In this document: one piece after another, positions 17,487 through 26,432 of the stretch
Layout of the letters: each line of letters starts with the position of its first letter
Numbering within the stretch: the stretch's first letter is position 1
Source: Streptomyces sp. DH5
GTDB taxonomy: Bacteria; Actinomycetota; Actinomycetes; Streptomycetales; Streptomycetaceae
Length of the DNA: 64,000 nt
NCBI RefSeq assembly: GCF_020873915.1
Contig: NZ_JAHWGP010000026.1
Span: 1-64,000 of the forward strand
Direction of reading: 5' to 3'
Program-made: the position numbers and the translations under genes
The notes under the pieces: generated by a model
Databases searched by the model: none
What the model was told of the DNA's origin: nothing
The model's input: only the letters and a program-made list of their open reading frames with translations

Positions 17487-18425
17487 ATGGGGGCTGGGCA
17501 CGACCACGGACACGCGCACGGAGCGCCGGCCGGCGGTACCGCGGGCGCGGCGTACCGCGGGAGGCTGCGGGCCGCGCTGGCGATCACGCTCGGTGTCATG
17601 GTGGTCCAGATCGTCGGCGGCGCCCTGGCCGACTCGCTGGCCCTGGTCGCGGACGCGGCCCACATGGCGACGGACGCCCTGGGCCTGGGCATGGCGCTGC
17701 TCGCGATCCACTTCGCGAGCCGCCCGCCGAGCGAGCACCGCACCTTCGGGCTCGCGCGGGCGGAGATACTCGCCGCCCTGGCCAACTGTCTGCTGCTGCT
17801 CGGGGTCGGCGGCTACGTCGTGTACGAGGCGGTCCAGCGGTTCGTCACCCCGGCCGACACCGAGGGCGGTCTGGCGATGGTGTTCGGCGCCGTCGGACTG
17901 GTCGCCAACCTGGTGTCGCTGACCCTGCTGATGCGCGGGCAGAAGGAGAGCCTGAACGTGCGCGGGGCCTTCCTGGAGGTGGCGGCGGACGCACTCGGCT
18001 CGGTGGCGGTGATCGTGGCCGCCCTGGTGATCGTCACCACCGGCTGGACGGCCGCCGACCCGATCGCCTCCCTGGTGATCGCGCTGATGATCGTGCCGCG
18101 CAGCGTGAAGCTGCTGCGCGAGACCCTGGACGTCCTGCTGGAGGCGGCGCCCAAGGGCGTCGACATGGGCCAGGTACGGGCGCACATCCTGGACACCCCG
18201 GGAGTCGAGGACGTGCACGACCTGCACGCCTGGACGATCACCTCGGGGATGCCCGTGCTCTCCGCGCACGTGGTCGTCAGCACCGACACCCTGAACGCCA
18301 TCGGGCACGAGAAGATGCTGCACGAGTTGCAGGGCTGCCTGGGCGATCACTTCGACGTGGAGCACTGCACCTTCCAGCTCGAACCCGTCGGGCACGCCGA
18401 GCACGAGGCGCGCCTCTGTCACTGA
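17487..18425 (+). CDS. Cation diffusion facilitator metal exporter
   Basis: A 312-aa CDF transporter. A His-rich N-terminus (HDHGHAHG) precedes six hydrophobic segments and a cytoplasmic C-terminal domain. The metal-site HxxxD is seen in ADAAHMATD of helix II, with the matching Asp in EVAADALGS of helix V. It exports divalent metals, probably zinc, in exchange for protons. The ATG at 17487 is about 12 nt after GGAAGGG; the frame upstream of it overlaps galE and is not used. The last six codons and the stop fall in the first units of a 19-bp tandem repeat, so this tail has been shaped by repeat expansion. Confidence 0.9.
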   Translation: MGAGHDHGHAHGAPAGGTAGAAYRGRLRAALAITLGVMVVQIVGGALADSLALVADAAHMATDALGLGMALLAIHFASRPPSEHRTFGLARAEILAALANCLLLLGVGGYVVYEAVQRFVTPADTEGGLAMVFGAVGLVANLVSLTLLMRGQKESLNVRGAFLEVAADALGSVAVIVAALVIVTTGWTAADPIASLVIALMIVPRSVKLLRETLDVLLEAAPKGVDMGQVRAHILDTPGVEDVHDLHAWTITSGMPVLSAHVVVSTDTLNAIGHEKMLHELQGCLGDHFDVEHCTFQLEPVGHAEHEARLCH

Positions 18426-18511
18426 GGCGTGCTTCTGTCCCTGAGGCGTGCTTCTGTCCCTGAGACGTGCTTCTGTCCCTGAGGCGTGCCCCTGTCCTTG
18501 AGGCGTGTGTC
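18404..18511. repeat. 19-bp tandem repeat at the 3' end of the CDF gene
   Basis: Consecutive 19-bp units start at 18404 (degenerate, inside the CDF gene), 18423, 18442, 18461 and 18480, plus a partial unit at 18499. The core unit is TGAGGCGTGCTTCTGTCCC. Units 1 and 2 are identical, unit 3 has one change, and the outer ones are diverged. The TGA that begins unit 1 is the stop codon of the CDF gene. The remaining sequence to idi (about 18512-18720) shows no gene. Confidence 0.9.
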
Positions 18512-18722
18512 CGCCACCGGGACGCGTCCCCGCCACGGGGGCGGTCGATGAGGCGTCTCCGCCGCCCGCCGCGGACACGGCCGGCTGCGGACCGTCCCCG
18601 TCCTCCGGCGCGGCGCAGGCGCCGGCAGCGCCGGGCGCGGGACATGCGGGTGAGGACCGGAGTGCCGGGAGTGCCGGATTCGTGCGGCAGACTGGGGCGC
18701 GAAGACCGAGTGAAGGATGGGT

Positions 18723-19316
18723 ATGCCGATCACACCTGCCACCGCGACGAACAGCCCGTCGAGCGGCACCGCCGAGCCGATTTTGCTGGAACTGGTCGAC
18801 GAGGACGGCGTGACGATCGGCACCGAGGAGAAGCTCGCCGCCCATCAGCCGCCGGGGCGGCTGCACCGGGCGTTCTCGGTGTTCCTGTTCGACGAGCGCG
18901 GGCGGCTGCTGCTCCAGCAGCGTGCGCTGGGCAAGTACCACTCCCCCGGTGTGTGGTCCAACACCTGCTGCGGTCACCCCTACCCCGGTGAGGCGCCGTT
19001 CGCGGCGGCGGCCCGGCGGACCTTCGAGGAGCTGGGGGTGTCGCCCTCGCTGCTCGCGGAGGCCGGGACAGTGCGCTACAACCACCCGGACCCGGCCTCG
19101 GGCCTGGTGGAGCAGGAGTACAACCACCTCTTCGTCGGCATGGTGCAGTCCCCGCTGCGGCCGGACCCGGAGGAAGTGGCGTCCACCGCGTTCGTGACCC
19201 CCGACGACCTGGCGGAGCGGCACGCGAAGGACCCGTACTCGGCCTGGTTCATGACCGTCCTGGACGCCGCCCGCCCGGCGGTGCGGGAACTGACGGGGCC
19301 GTCGGCGGGCTGGTGA
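18723..19316 (+). CDS. idi: Isopentenyl-diphosphate delta-isomerase, type I
   Basis: A 197-aa Nudix-fold isomerase. The catalytic cysteine lies in SNTCCGHPYPGE (around residue 82) and the catalytic glutamate is Glu132 in QEYNHLF, both diagnostic of type I IDI. It interconverts IPP and DMAPP, feeding the polyprenyl synthase of the hopanoid operon 13 kb away. The start at MPITPATAT is chosen because GAAGG lies 6 nt upstream and it matches known Streptomyces Idi; an ATG two codons earlier is the alternative. The gene converges with the anti-sigma-type gene 4 nt downstream. Confidence 0.94.
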   Translation: MPITPATATNSPSSGTAEPILLELVDEDGVTIGTEEKLAAHQPPGRLHRAFSVFLFDERGRLLLQQRALGKYHSPGVWSNTCCGHPYPGEAPFAAAARRTFEELGVSPSLLAEAGTVRYNHPDPASGLVEQEYNHLFVGMVQSPLRPDPEEVASTAFVTPDDLAERHAKDPYSAWFMTVLDAARPAVRELTGPSAGW

Positions 19317-19319
19317 CCG

Positions 19320-19838
19320 CTAGGGCCTCGGCGCCGGCTTGAGCGGCAGGGTGGCCCAGACCACCTTGCCGCCGGTCACGGTGTGCTCGACCTCGCACGC
19401 CCCGCCCGCCTCCCGGGTGATCTCGCGCACCAGGAGCAGTCCGCGGCCACCGGTGCGGGCGTGATCGGTCTCCAGGGCGGTGGGGCGGTAGGGGTGGTTG
19501 TCCTCCACGGACACCCGGATCCACTCGGCGCCGACGGCGACCTCCACGCCGAGCACCGGTGACAGCAGCGCCGCGTGCCGTACGGCGTTGGTGACCAGCT
19601 CCGAGACGATCAGCAGCAGTCCCTGCACCACCTCGTCCGCGACCGGCACTCCCTGGCGCAGCAGCAGGTCGCGCACGGCGTGACGGGCCTGCGGGACCGA
19701 GGCGTCCACGGCCGGGGCGGTGAACCGCCAGACACCTTCGTACGGCGGCGGATCGCCACCCTCACGCTCGACTGTGACCACACGTCGAGTGTTGGGACCG
19801 ATCGGCTCCCCACTCCGACACTGAACAGAAGTCAGCAC
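19320..19838 (-). CDS. ATP-binding regulatory protein (anti-sigma/SpoIIAB-like HATPase_c_2)
   Basis: A 172-aa protein with a stand-alone GHKL ATPase domain. The N-box is ELVTNAVRHA (Glu80, Asn84, His88), the G1-type motif is VEDNHPYRP, and the G2-type motif is TGGRGLLLVREI. Such single-domain proteins are abundant in Streptomyces and act as anti-sigma or anti-anti-sigma partners. No sigma factor or STAS antagonist is adjacent, so the target is unknown. The GTG start at 19838 is uncertain; several in-frame GTG codons lie in the first 25 residues. Confidence 0.82.
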   Translation of the reverse strand: MLTSVQCRSGEPIGPNTRRVVTVEREGGDPPPYEGVWRFTAPAVDASVPQARHAVRDLLLRQGVPVADEVVQGLLLIVSELVTNAVRHAALLSPVLGVEVAVGAEWIRVSVEDNHPYRPTALETDHARTGGRGLLLVREITREAGGACEVEHTVTGGKVVWATLPLKPAPRP

Positions 19839-19919
19839 CTATCGACCGGTTCCGACCGTCCGGGTATGACACGGTCGATCGCGCGACCGTTCCCGTACGC
19901 CTCATGCCGTCTCGGCGGA

Positions 19920-20585
19920 CTATTCGGGTGGTACGGGTTTGACGGCGCCCCCGTCCCCCTCCGTCCGCCCCGTCCCTGCCGTTCCCTCACCGGTCAGCCG
20001 GTCGGAGACCATGCCGACGATCCGGCGGCCCCCGTAGCCGGTGGCGATCAGGCCGAGCCCGTCGAAGAGCAGGGACAGGGAGAAGAACGTACCGATGACG
20101 TACTGGCTGCTGCTCGGCCAGGTGGCCAGGACGAGGATGCCGAGCAGCAGGCCGAAGGCTCCCTGGACCAGCGTCCAGCCGAACTGCGGCCCGCGCACCA
20201 CCAGGCTGCCGACCAGCCGGAACACCCCGCCGGTGAGGAAGAGCAGCGCGGCGAACATGGTCAGCGCCTCGGCCGCCGCCTCCGGTGTCTTCAGGATCAC
20301 CACACCGGCCGCCATGTTCAGGGCCGCGACGACCACGCCGAGCCAGAAGAAGTTGGTGTGCCGCGCCTGGACGGCGTGCAGCAGCCCGATCACACCGCCG
20401 ATCAGCAGCAGCCAGCCGAACAGCAGCATCGAGGTCAGGGTGGCGACGCCCGTGTACACGAGGCCGACCAGCCCGGCGAGGACCAGGATCACCCCGAGTA
20501 CGGCGAGCCAGCCGAAGCCCCGCCTCAGCTTCGCGGCCTCTTCGCGTGGCCCGGCGGATTCGGCGTGCCCGGCGGTCCTGGCCAT
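19920..20585 (-). CDS. HdeD-family integral membrane protein (DUF308)
   Basis: A 221-aa protein with about six closely spaced transmembrane segments, such as WLAVLGVILVLAGLVGLVY, MLLFGWLLLIGGVIGLLHAV and LFLTGGVFRLVGSLVV. The pattern of paired helices matches the HdeD/DUF308 acid-resistance family. The short cytoplasmic tail is Gly/Thr/Glu-rich. The biochemical role in actinobacteria is unknown; stress protection of the membrane is the usual suggestion. The ATG at 20585 has GAGGAGG 5 nt upstream, so the longer frame beginning at 20984 is rejected. It is divergent from the enoyl-CoA hydratase gene. Confidence 0.85.
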   Translation of the reverse strand: MARTAGHAESAGPREEAAKLRRGFGWLAVLGVILVLAGLVGLVYTGVATLTSMLLFGWLLLIGGVIGLLHAVQARHTNFFWLGVVVAALNMAAGVVILKTPEAAAEALTMFAALLFLTGGVFRLVGSLVVRGPQFGWTLVQGAFGLLLGILVLATWPSSSQYVIGTFFSLSLLFDGLGLIATGYGGRRIVGMVSDRLTGEGTAGTGRTEGDGGAVKPVPPE

Positions 20586-20709
20586 GAGTGCCTCCTCGCT
20601 CCCGTTTCCTTTTCCCGGCTCTCCCAAGTCTCCGCCGTCCTGCCGTCGCCCGCCGGGCGGCCGGGTCCTGCCGACCGGTGCTCCGGACGGGGCGGATAGC
20701 ATCCGCCGC

Positions 20710-21483
20710 ATGGAGCCGCAGCTGCTGCACAGCGTCACCGACTCGGTCGCCACGGTCGTCATCCGCCATCCGGCGAAGCGCAACGCCATGACGGCCGCGA
20801 TGTGGGGTTCCCTGCCGCCCCTGCTGGAAACGCTGGCGGCCGACCCGGAGGTACGGGCGCTCGTGCTCACCGGTGCGGGCGGGACGTTCTGCGCCGGAGC
20901 GGACATCTCCACCCTGCGGGAGTCCCCGCACGAGGCGCAGCGGCTGGCCGTGGCGGCGGAGGAGGCCCTCGCCGCCTTCCCCAAGCCGACGCTGGCCGCG
21001 ATCCGCGGTCACTGCGTGGGCGGCGGGGCTCAGTTGGCGGCCGCCTGTGACCTGCGGTTCGCCGAGGAGGGGGCGCGGTTCGGGGTGACCCCGGCGAAGC
21101 TCGGCATCGTCTACCCGGCCTCCGCCACCCGGCGGCTGGTGTCGCTGGTGGGGCCCGCGACCGCCAAGTACCTGCTGTTCTCGGGCGAGTTGATCGACAC
21201 CGGGCGGGCCCTGCGCACGGGTCTGGTGGACGAGGTGCTGCCCGAGGGCGAGTTGGACGAGCGGGTGGCGGAGTTCACCCGGGTCCTGGCGTCCCGCTCG
21301 CAGCTGACGCAGGCCGCGGCGAAGGAGTTCGCCGACGGCCGCACCGACCGGGACCCGTACTGGGCCGAGCGGGCGCGGGAGAGCGGCGACACCGCGGAGG
21401 GCGTCGCCGCGTTCCTGGGGCGCCGGGTACCGGACTTCACCTGGAACGTGACTACCGCAGGACGAAACGGCTGCGCGACCTGA
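20710..21483 (+). CDS. Enoyl-CoA hydratase/isomerase family protein
   Basis: A 257-aa crotonase-fold protein. The CoA-binding loop is HPAKRNAMT, and the oxyanion-hole segments are GAGGTFCAGADIS and GHCVGGGAQLAAACDLRF. In the next segment (RFGVTPAKLGIVYP) the Glu pair of classical hydratases is not obvious. The reaction (hydration, isomerisation or other) is therefore not certain. The last 32 nt of the gene overlap, tail to tail, the end of the DJ-1/PfpI gene. Start ATG 20710 has no strong Shine-Dalgarno. Confidence 0.85.
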   Translation: MEPQLLHSVTDSVATVVIRHPAKRNAMTAAMWGSLPPLLETLAADPEVRALVLTGAGGTFCAGADISTLRESPHEAQRLAVAAEEALAAFPKPTLAAIRGHCVGGGAQLAAACDLRFAEEGARFGVTPAKLGIVYPASATRRLVSLVGPATAKYLLFSGELIDTGRALRTGLVDEVLPEGELDERVAEFTRVLASRSQLTQAAAKEFADGRTDRDPYWAERARESGDTAEGVAAFLGRRVPDFTWNVTTAGRNGCAT

Positions 21484-22087
21484 ACTCCTCCACGAGGTGC
21501 GCGGGCGCCTTCCGGGGTGATCCGGCGTCGTAGGGCGGCTGCGGGTCGTACTCGGTGAGCAACTGGACGGCCTGGGCGTGCTCGTCGCCGGCGACACGGC
21601 CGAGCAGCGTGAGCCCCATGTCGATGCCGGAGGACACCCCGGCCGCGGTGACGTACTTGCCGTCGGTCACCACCCGCTCCCCGGTCGGCTCGGCGCCGTA
21701 GCGCTTCAGGTGGTCGAGGGCCAGCCAGTGGGAGGTGGCCCGGCGGCCCTCGAGGAGACCGGCCGCGGCCAGCAGCAGGGAACCGGTGCACACGGACGTC
21801 GTCCAGGTGCTGGAGGCGTCCGCCGCGCGCAGCCAGTCCAGCAGGACGGTGTTCTCCATCTGGGGCGTCTGTCCGGGGCCGCCGGGGACGACCACGATGT
21901 CCGGGCCCGTCACGTCGGCCAGGGCCCGGTCGGCGGTGAGCGCCAGCGACCCGGTGTCGTTGCGCACGGGCCCGGCGTGCTCGGCGACGAAGACCGTCTC
22001 CGCGTCGGGGAGACGGCCTAGCATCTCGTACGGGCCCACCGCGTCCAGGGCGGTGAAACGGTCGAAGAGGACGATGGCGATCTGCAT
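21452..22087 (-). CDS. DJ-1/PfpI family protein (isonitrile hydratase-like)
   Basis: A 211-aa single-domain DJ-1/PfpI protein. The nucleophile elbow is SVCTGSLLLAAAGLL with Cys100, followed by RATSHW, which resembles isonitrile hydratase InhA. The N-terminal IAIVLFDRFTALDAVGPYE is the usual beta-alpha start. It lacks a DNA-binding domain. The ATG at 22087 has AAAGG 7 nt upstream; this lies in the 10-nt gap after the GlxA-type regulator, so the two are co-transcribed. Substrate unknown. Confidence 0.87.
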   Translation of the reverse strand: MQIAIVLFDRFTALDAVGPYEMLGRLPDAETVFVAEHAGPVRNDTGSLALTADRALADVTGPDIVVVPGGPGQTPQMENTVLLDWLRAADASSTWTTSVCTGSLLLAAAGLLEGRRATSHWLALDHLKRYGAEPTGERVVTDGKYVTAAGVSSGIDMGLTLLGRVAGDEHAQAVQLLTEYDPQPPYDAGSPRKAPAHLVEEFRSRSRFVLR

Positions 22088-22097
22088 CGGTTTCCTT

Positions 22098-23066
22098 TCA
22101 GACGGGTGTGGGAGCGGGTGCGGGCCGGAAGCGGCGGCGGTACTCCGCCGGTGACGTCCCGAGGGTCCGGACGAAGGCGCGCCGCATCGCCTCGGGCGTG
22201 CCGTAGCCGCTGGCGCGGGAGATCTCCTCGACACCGTCACCGGTGTCCTCCAGCAGCCGGCGGGCGTGTTCGAGCCGTACCCGGTCGACGTAGCGGCCCG
22301 GCGTCATGCCGGTCTCGGTGTGGAAGGCGCGGGCGAAGTGGCGCGGCGAGAGGGCCGCGCGGGCCGCGAGCGCCTCGACGCACAGGTCGGCGTCCGGGTG
22401 CTCGGTGATCCAGTGCTGCACGTCGCGCAGCGGCTCCCGCCGCGCGGTCTGGGCGGCGAGCTGGGCACTGAACTGGGCCTGGTTCCCCGGTCTGCGCAGG
22501 AACACCACGAGGTGCCGGGCGACGGTGAGGGCGACGTGCCGGCCGAGGTCCTCCTCGACCAGCGCGAGCGCGAGGTCGATGCCCGAGGTGACGCCGGCCG
22601 ACGTGGCGACGTGGCCGTCACGGATGTAGATGGGGTCCGGGTCGACCTCGACGGCCGGGTGCTCGCGGGCGAGCCGGTCGCTGTAGGCCCAGTGGGTGGT
22701 GGCCCGGCGGCCGTCCAGCAGCCCCGCTCCGGCGAGCAGGGCGGCCCCCGTGCAGACGGAGACCAGCCGGTCGGCGCGCGGTCCGTGCCGGCGCAGCCAG
22801 TCGGTCAGCCGCGGGTCGGGCCGGCGGGTGCCCTGCCCGCCGGGCACCAGCAGGGTGTGCGGCTCCGGTGCCCCGGCCAGCTCCCCGTCCGGTACGACGG
22901 TGAGCCCGCTGGTGGTGCGGACGGGAGCGCCGTCGAGGGAGGCGGTGCACAGCCGGTAGGTGCCCGGGGTGTGCTTCTCGGCTCCCGCGAAGACCTCCAG
23001 GGGACCGGTGACATCGAGGCTCTGCACCTCGTCGAAGAGGACGACGAGAACGGTTCGCTGCGCCAT
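22098..23066 (-). CDS. GlxA-family transcriptional regulator (DJ-1 domain plus AraC HTH)
   Basis: A 322-aa regulator. Residues 1-190 are a DJ-1/PfpI fold with Cys105 in SVCTGAALLAGAGLL. Residues about 215-315 are an AraC/XylS helix-turn-helix pair (LSPRHFARAFHTETGMTPGRYVDRVRLEHAR and the second half ending SPAEYRRRF). The sensor half is clearly related to the single-domain DJ-1 protein encoded 10 nt downstream. This suggests a regulator that senses, and a partner enzyme that acts on, related ligands. The start MAQRTVLVVLFDE has no Shine-Dalgarno and may be leaderless. Confidence 0.88.
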   Translation of the reverse strand: MAQRTVLVVLFDEVQSLDVTGPLEVFAGAEKHTPGTYRLCTASLDGAPVRTTSGLTVVPDGELAGAPEPHTLLVPGGQGTRRPDPRLTDWLRRHGPRADRLVSVCTGAALLAGAGLLDGRRATTHWAYSDRLAREHPAVEVDPDPIYIRDGHVATSAGVTSGIDLALALVEEDLGRHVALTVARHLVVFLRRPGNQAQFSAQLAAQTARREPLRDVQHWITEHPDADLCVEALAARAALSPRHFARAFHTETGMTPGRYVDRVRLEHARRLLEDTGDGVEEISRASGYGTPEAMRRAFVRTLGTSPAEYRRRFRPAPAPTPV

Positions 23067-23198
23067 GCGTCGATTCTTGGCCCAGCCCGTGACGGCCGCA
23101 ACGACGCGCACCCCACCTTTCCGGCCATGCATGTTGAAGCGTCGACGAGGTACCCGGGGTACACCGGCCGGAGCGGCCGGGGACGAAAGGGGAGACAC

Positions 23199-23330
23199 GT
23201 GTTCCGTGCCATCGCAGATGTCCTGCGCCAGGTCGGCGGCGCCATCGCCACCGTCGTGACGCTGCCGTTCCGGGCGCTCGCCCGGCTCTTCGGCGGGGCC
23301 TCCTCGACCGCCCGCGGCCGTCGCGCCTGA
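23199..23330 (+). CDS. Small conserved Streptomyces protein of 43 aa
   Basis: A GTG-started ORF with a strong AGGGGAG 5-6 nt upstream, ending 105 nt before tex. The product begins MFRAIADVLRQVGGA, then ATVVTLPFRALARLFGG, and ends in SSTARGRRA. It is a short amphipathic or weakly hydrophobic helix with a basic tail, suggesting peripheral membrane association. I recall near-identical LPFRALARLFGG peptides in other Streptomyces, but the function is not known. It is divergent from the GlxA regulator gene. Confidence 0.65.
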   Translation: MFRAIADVLRQVGGAIATVVTLPFRALARLFGGASSTARGRRA

Positions 23331-23435
23331 GCCCGCCCGTGCGATGTACGGGCGAGTCGCCGCCCTGATCCCCGATTGTCGGCGTCACCTGCCACAATTG
23401 CCGCGCAACCTCAGTGGAGAAGGCGGTACGGGAAC

Positions 23436-25811
23436 GTGACGACACCCCTCGCAGGGTCCATCGAAGGCAGGATCGCCGAAGAGCTCGGCGTACGGGAGCG
23501 GCAGGTCAGAGCCGCCGTCGAACTCCTCGACGGCGGCTCGACCGTGCCCTTCATCGCCCGCTACCGCAAGGAAGCGACCGAGATGCTCGACGACGCGCAG
23601 CTGCGCACGCTCGAGGAGCGGCTGCGCTACCTGCGGGAGCTGGAGGAGCGGCGTACGGCGATCCTGGAGTCGGTGCGCGAGCAGGGCAAGCTGACCGACG
23701 AGCTCGAGGCCCGCATCCGGGGTGCGGAGACCAAGGCGCGTCTGGAGGACGTCTACCTGCCGTACAAGCCCAAGCGGCGCACCAAGGCGCAGATCGCGCG
23801 CGAGGCGGGCCTGGAACCGCTGGCGGAGGGGCTGCTCGCCGACCCGGGTGTCGAACCCCTGGCCGCGGCCGCCGCGTTCGTGGACGCGGACAAGGGTGTC
23901 GCCGACCCGCAGGCCGCGCTGGACGGCGCGCGGGCGATCCTCACCGAGCGGTTCTCCGAGGACGCCGACCTGATCGGTGAGCTGCGCGAGCGGATGTGGG
24001 TGCGCGGGCGGCTGGCCGCGAAGGTCAGGGAGGGCAAGGAGGAGGCGGGCGCGAAGTTCGCCGACTACTTCGACTTCGCCGAGCCGTTCACGGAACTGCC
24101 CTCGCACCGGGTGCTGGCGATGCTGCGCGGTGAGAAGGAGGAGGTCCTCGACCTCGTCCTGGAGCCGGAGGAGCCCGTCGACGGGCCGTCGTCGTACGAG
24201 GGGATCGTCGCGCACCGGTTCGGGATCGCCGACCGGGGGCGCCCGGGCGACAAGTGGCTGGGGGACACGGTCCGCTGGGCCTGGCGCACCCGCATCCTGG
24301 TCCACCTCGGCATCGACCTCAGGCTGCGGCTGCGGACGGCCGCCGAGGACGAGGCGGTGCGGGTCTTCGCGGCGAACCTGCGCGACCTGCTGCTGGCCGC
24401 CCCGGCGGGCACGCGGGCGACGCTGGGTCTCGACCCCGGTTTCCGTACGGGCGTGAAGGTCGCCGTGGTCGACGCGACCGGCAAGGTCGTCGCCACCGAC
24501 GTGATCCACCCGCACGTCCCGGCGAACCGGTGGGACGAGGCGATCGCCAGGCTCGCCCGGCTGGCTCGGGAGCACGCGGTCGAGCTGATCGCGATCGGCA
24601 ACGGCACCGCGTCCCGCGAGACCGACAAGCTCGCCGGTGACCTCATCACCCGGCACCCCGAGCTGAAGCTGACCAAGGTGATGGTGTCCGAGGCGGGTGC
24701 CTCCGTGTACTCGGCCTCCGCGTTCGCCTCGCAGGAGCTGCCCGACATGGACGTGTCGCTGCGCGGCGCGGTGTCGATCGCGCGCCGGCTCCAGGACCCG
24801 CTGGCCGAGCTGGTGAAGATCGACCCGAAGTCGATCGGTGTCGGCCAGTACCAGCACGACCTGTCCGAGGTGAAGCTGTCGCGTTCGCTGGACGCGGTGG
24901 TGGAGGACTGTGTGAACGGCGTGGGCGTGGACGTCAACACCGCGTCGGCGCCGCTGCTGGCCCGGGTCTCCGGGATCACGTCCGGGCTCGCGGAGAACAT
25001 CGTGGCGCACCGGGACTCCAACGGTCCGTTCCGGTCGCGCGGCGAGTTGAAGAAGGTGGCGCGGCTCGGCCCGAAGGCGTACGAGCAGTGCGCGGGCTTC
25101 CTGCGGATCCGCGGCGGCGACGACCCGCTGGACGCCTCCAGCGTGCACCCGGAGGCCTACCCGGTGGTGCGGCGCATGGTGAAGACGTCCGGCGCTGAGG
25201 TCGCGTCGCTGGTCGGCAACACGGCGGTGCTGCGGTCGCTGAGGCCGCAGGAGTTCGTGGACGAGAAGTTCGGTCTGCCGACGGTGAGCGACATCCTGAA
25301 GGAGCTGGAGAAGCCGGGGCGCGACCCGCGGCCCGCGTTCAGGACGGCGGTCTTCAGGGAGGGCGTGGAGAAGATCTCCGACCTGTCCTCCGGGATGGTG
25401 CTGGAGGGTGTCGTCACGAACGTCGCCGCGTTCGGGGCGTTCGTCGACGTCGGTGTCCACCAGGACGGGCTGGTGCACGTCTCCGCGATGTCGAAGACGT
25501 TCGTCAAGGACCCCCGGGACGTGGTGAAGCCGGGTGACATCGTCAAGGTGAAGGTCCTCGACGTGGACATCCCGCGCAAGCGGATCTCGCTGACGTTGCG
25601 GCTGGACGACGATGCCGCGCCGAAGGAGCAGGCGTCCGGCGGTGAGCGCCGGCAGCGTGGCGGACGTCCGCCGCAGCAGCGCCAGGGCCGCGGCGGTGGG
25701 GGCGGCGGTGGCGGTGGGGGTGCGCGTCAGGCGCCCGCGCCGTCGAACAGCGCGATGGCCGACGCCCTGCGCCGTGCGGGTCTGGTCGACCCGAAGAGCG
25801 GCAGGCGCTGA
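23436..25811 (+). CDS. tex: Tex-family RNA-binding transcription accessory protein
   Basis: A 791-aa Tex protein. It has an N-terminal helical region with [21 protein letters not shown], a YqgF/RuvX-like domain ([17 protein letters not shown]), helix-hairpin-helix motifs ([16 protein letters not shown]) and a C-terminal S1 domain ([29 protein letters not shown]). A Gly/Arg-rich tail follows the S1 domain, a common actinobacterial addition. Tex binds nucleic acid and is linked to transcription fidelity and stress. The GTG at 23436 gives the normal family start; the frame upstream is non-coding. A perfect 17-bp terminator hairpin follows. Confidence 0.95.
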   Translation: MTTPLAGSIEGRIAEELGVRERQVRAAVELLDGGSTVPFIARYRKEATEMLDDAQLRTLEERLRYLRELEERRTAILESVREQGKLTDELEARIRGAETKARLEDVYLPYKPKRRTKAQIAREAGLEPLAEGLLADPGVEPLAAAAAFVDADKGVADPQAALDGARAILTERFSEDADLIGELRERMWVRGRLAAKVREGKEEAGAKFADYFDFAEPFTELPSHRVLAMLRGEKEEVLDLVLEPEEPVDGPSSYEGIVAHRFGIADRGRPGDKWLGDTVRWAWRTRILVHLGIDLRLRLRTAAEDEAVRVFAANLRDLLLAAPAGTRATLGLDPGFRTGVKVAVVDATGKVVATDVIHPHVPANRWDEAIARLARLAREHAVELIAIGNGTASRETDKLAGDLITRHPELKLTKVMVSEAGASVYSASAFASQELPDMDVSLRGAVSIARRLQDPLAELVKIDPKSIGVGQYQHDLSEVKLSRSLDAVVEDCVNGVGVDVNTASAPLLARVSGITSGLAENIVAHRDSNGPFRSRGELKKVARLGPKAYEQCAGFLRIRGGDDPLDASSVHPEAYPVVRRMVKTSGAEVASLVGNTAVLRSLRPQEFVDEKFGLPTVSDILKELEKPGRDPRPAFRTAVFREGVEKISDLSSGMVLEGVVTNVAAFGAFVDVGVHQDGLVHVSAMSKTFVKDPRDVVKPGDIVKVKVLDVDIPRKRISLTLRLDDDAAPKEQASGGERRQRGGRPPQQRQGRGGGGGGGGGGARQAPAPSNSAMADALRRAGLVDPKSGRR

Positions 25812-25819
25812 GCTGTCCC

Positions 25820-25857
25820 GGGCCCGTCCCCCCGCCGTGCGGCGGGGGGACGGGCCC
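25820..25857 (+). terminator. Strong hairpin terminator after tex
   Basis: A perfect 17-bp GC-rich inverted repeat (25820-25836 with 25841-25857) and a 4-nt loop GTGC, starting 8 nt after the tex stop. Confidence 0.85.
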
Positions 25858-25867
25858 TGCTCGTGGG

Positions 25868-26425
25868 GTGGTGGTACGCGGGCTCCACGGCCGTCATCTG
25901 GGAGGCCGCCGCGAGCGGCGGGTACGAGACCGCCCGGGCCGAGCTCGGGCCGGGATCCCCGCGGGTCCGCGGCCGGGCGGTCGGGGCCTGCCGGAGCCGC
26001 ACCGGATCACGTACGAGCTGGAGACGGGGGACGGCTTCGTGATCCGGGCGGCTGGTGATGACCGCCGAGGACGCCGCCATGAGCCGCTCGCTCGACCTGC
26101 GGCACGACGGCCGGGGCGGCTGGAGCGCCGGCGGTGAGCGGCTGCCGGTCCGGGAGGGTGTCCTCGACTGCGACCGGGGCCTGTGCCCGCTGACGAACAC
26201 CATGCCGGTGCTGCGGCACGGACCGCTGGGAACTCCGGGCGAGCGGGACTTCCTGACGGCCCGGTGCCCGTGCCGGACCTGGCCGTCCGGCCGTCGCGGC
26301 AGACGTACACGCGTCTCGGGCCCGGGCGCGTCCGTTACGCGTCCGGGGACTTCGGCAGTGATCCGGTGTTCGACGAGGACGGCTTCGTCGTCCGCTGTCC
26401 GCGACTGGCCCGGCGGCCCGGCTGA
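25868..26425 (+). pseudogene. Frameshifted remnant of a putative glycolipid-binding protein (PF06475-like)
   Basis: Coding similarity to the actinobacterial putative glycolipid-binding family runs along this stretch but jumps frame at least three times. GSTAVIWEAAASGGYETAR (about 25885-25945) is in one frame, HRITYELETGDGFVIRA (about 26000-26050) in a second, and SLDLRHDGRGGW through PLTNTMPVLRHG (about 26090-26225) in the first again. LAVRPSRQTYTRLG to DEDGFVV (about 26280-26400) is in the second. The order of the segments is as in an intact protein of about 185 aa. No single frame covers it, so I call a pseudogene rather than separate small ORFs. Assembly errors could also cause this, but three shifts make decay more likely. 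Confidence 0.7.
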
Positions 26426-26432
26426 CGGTGCC

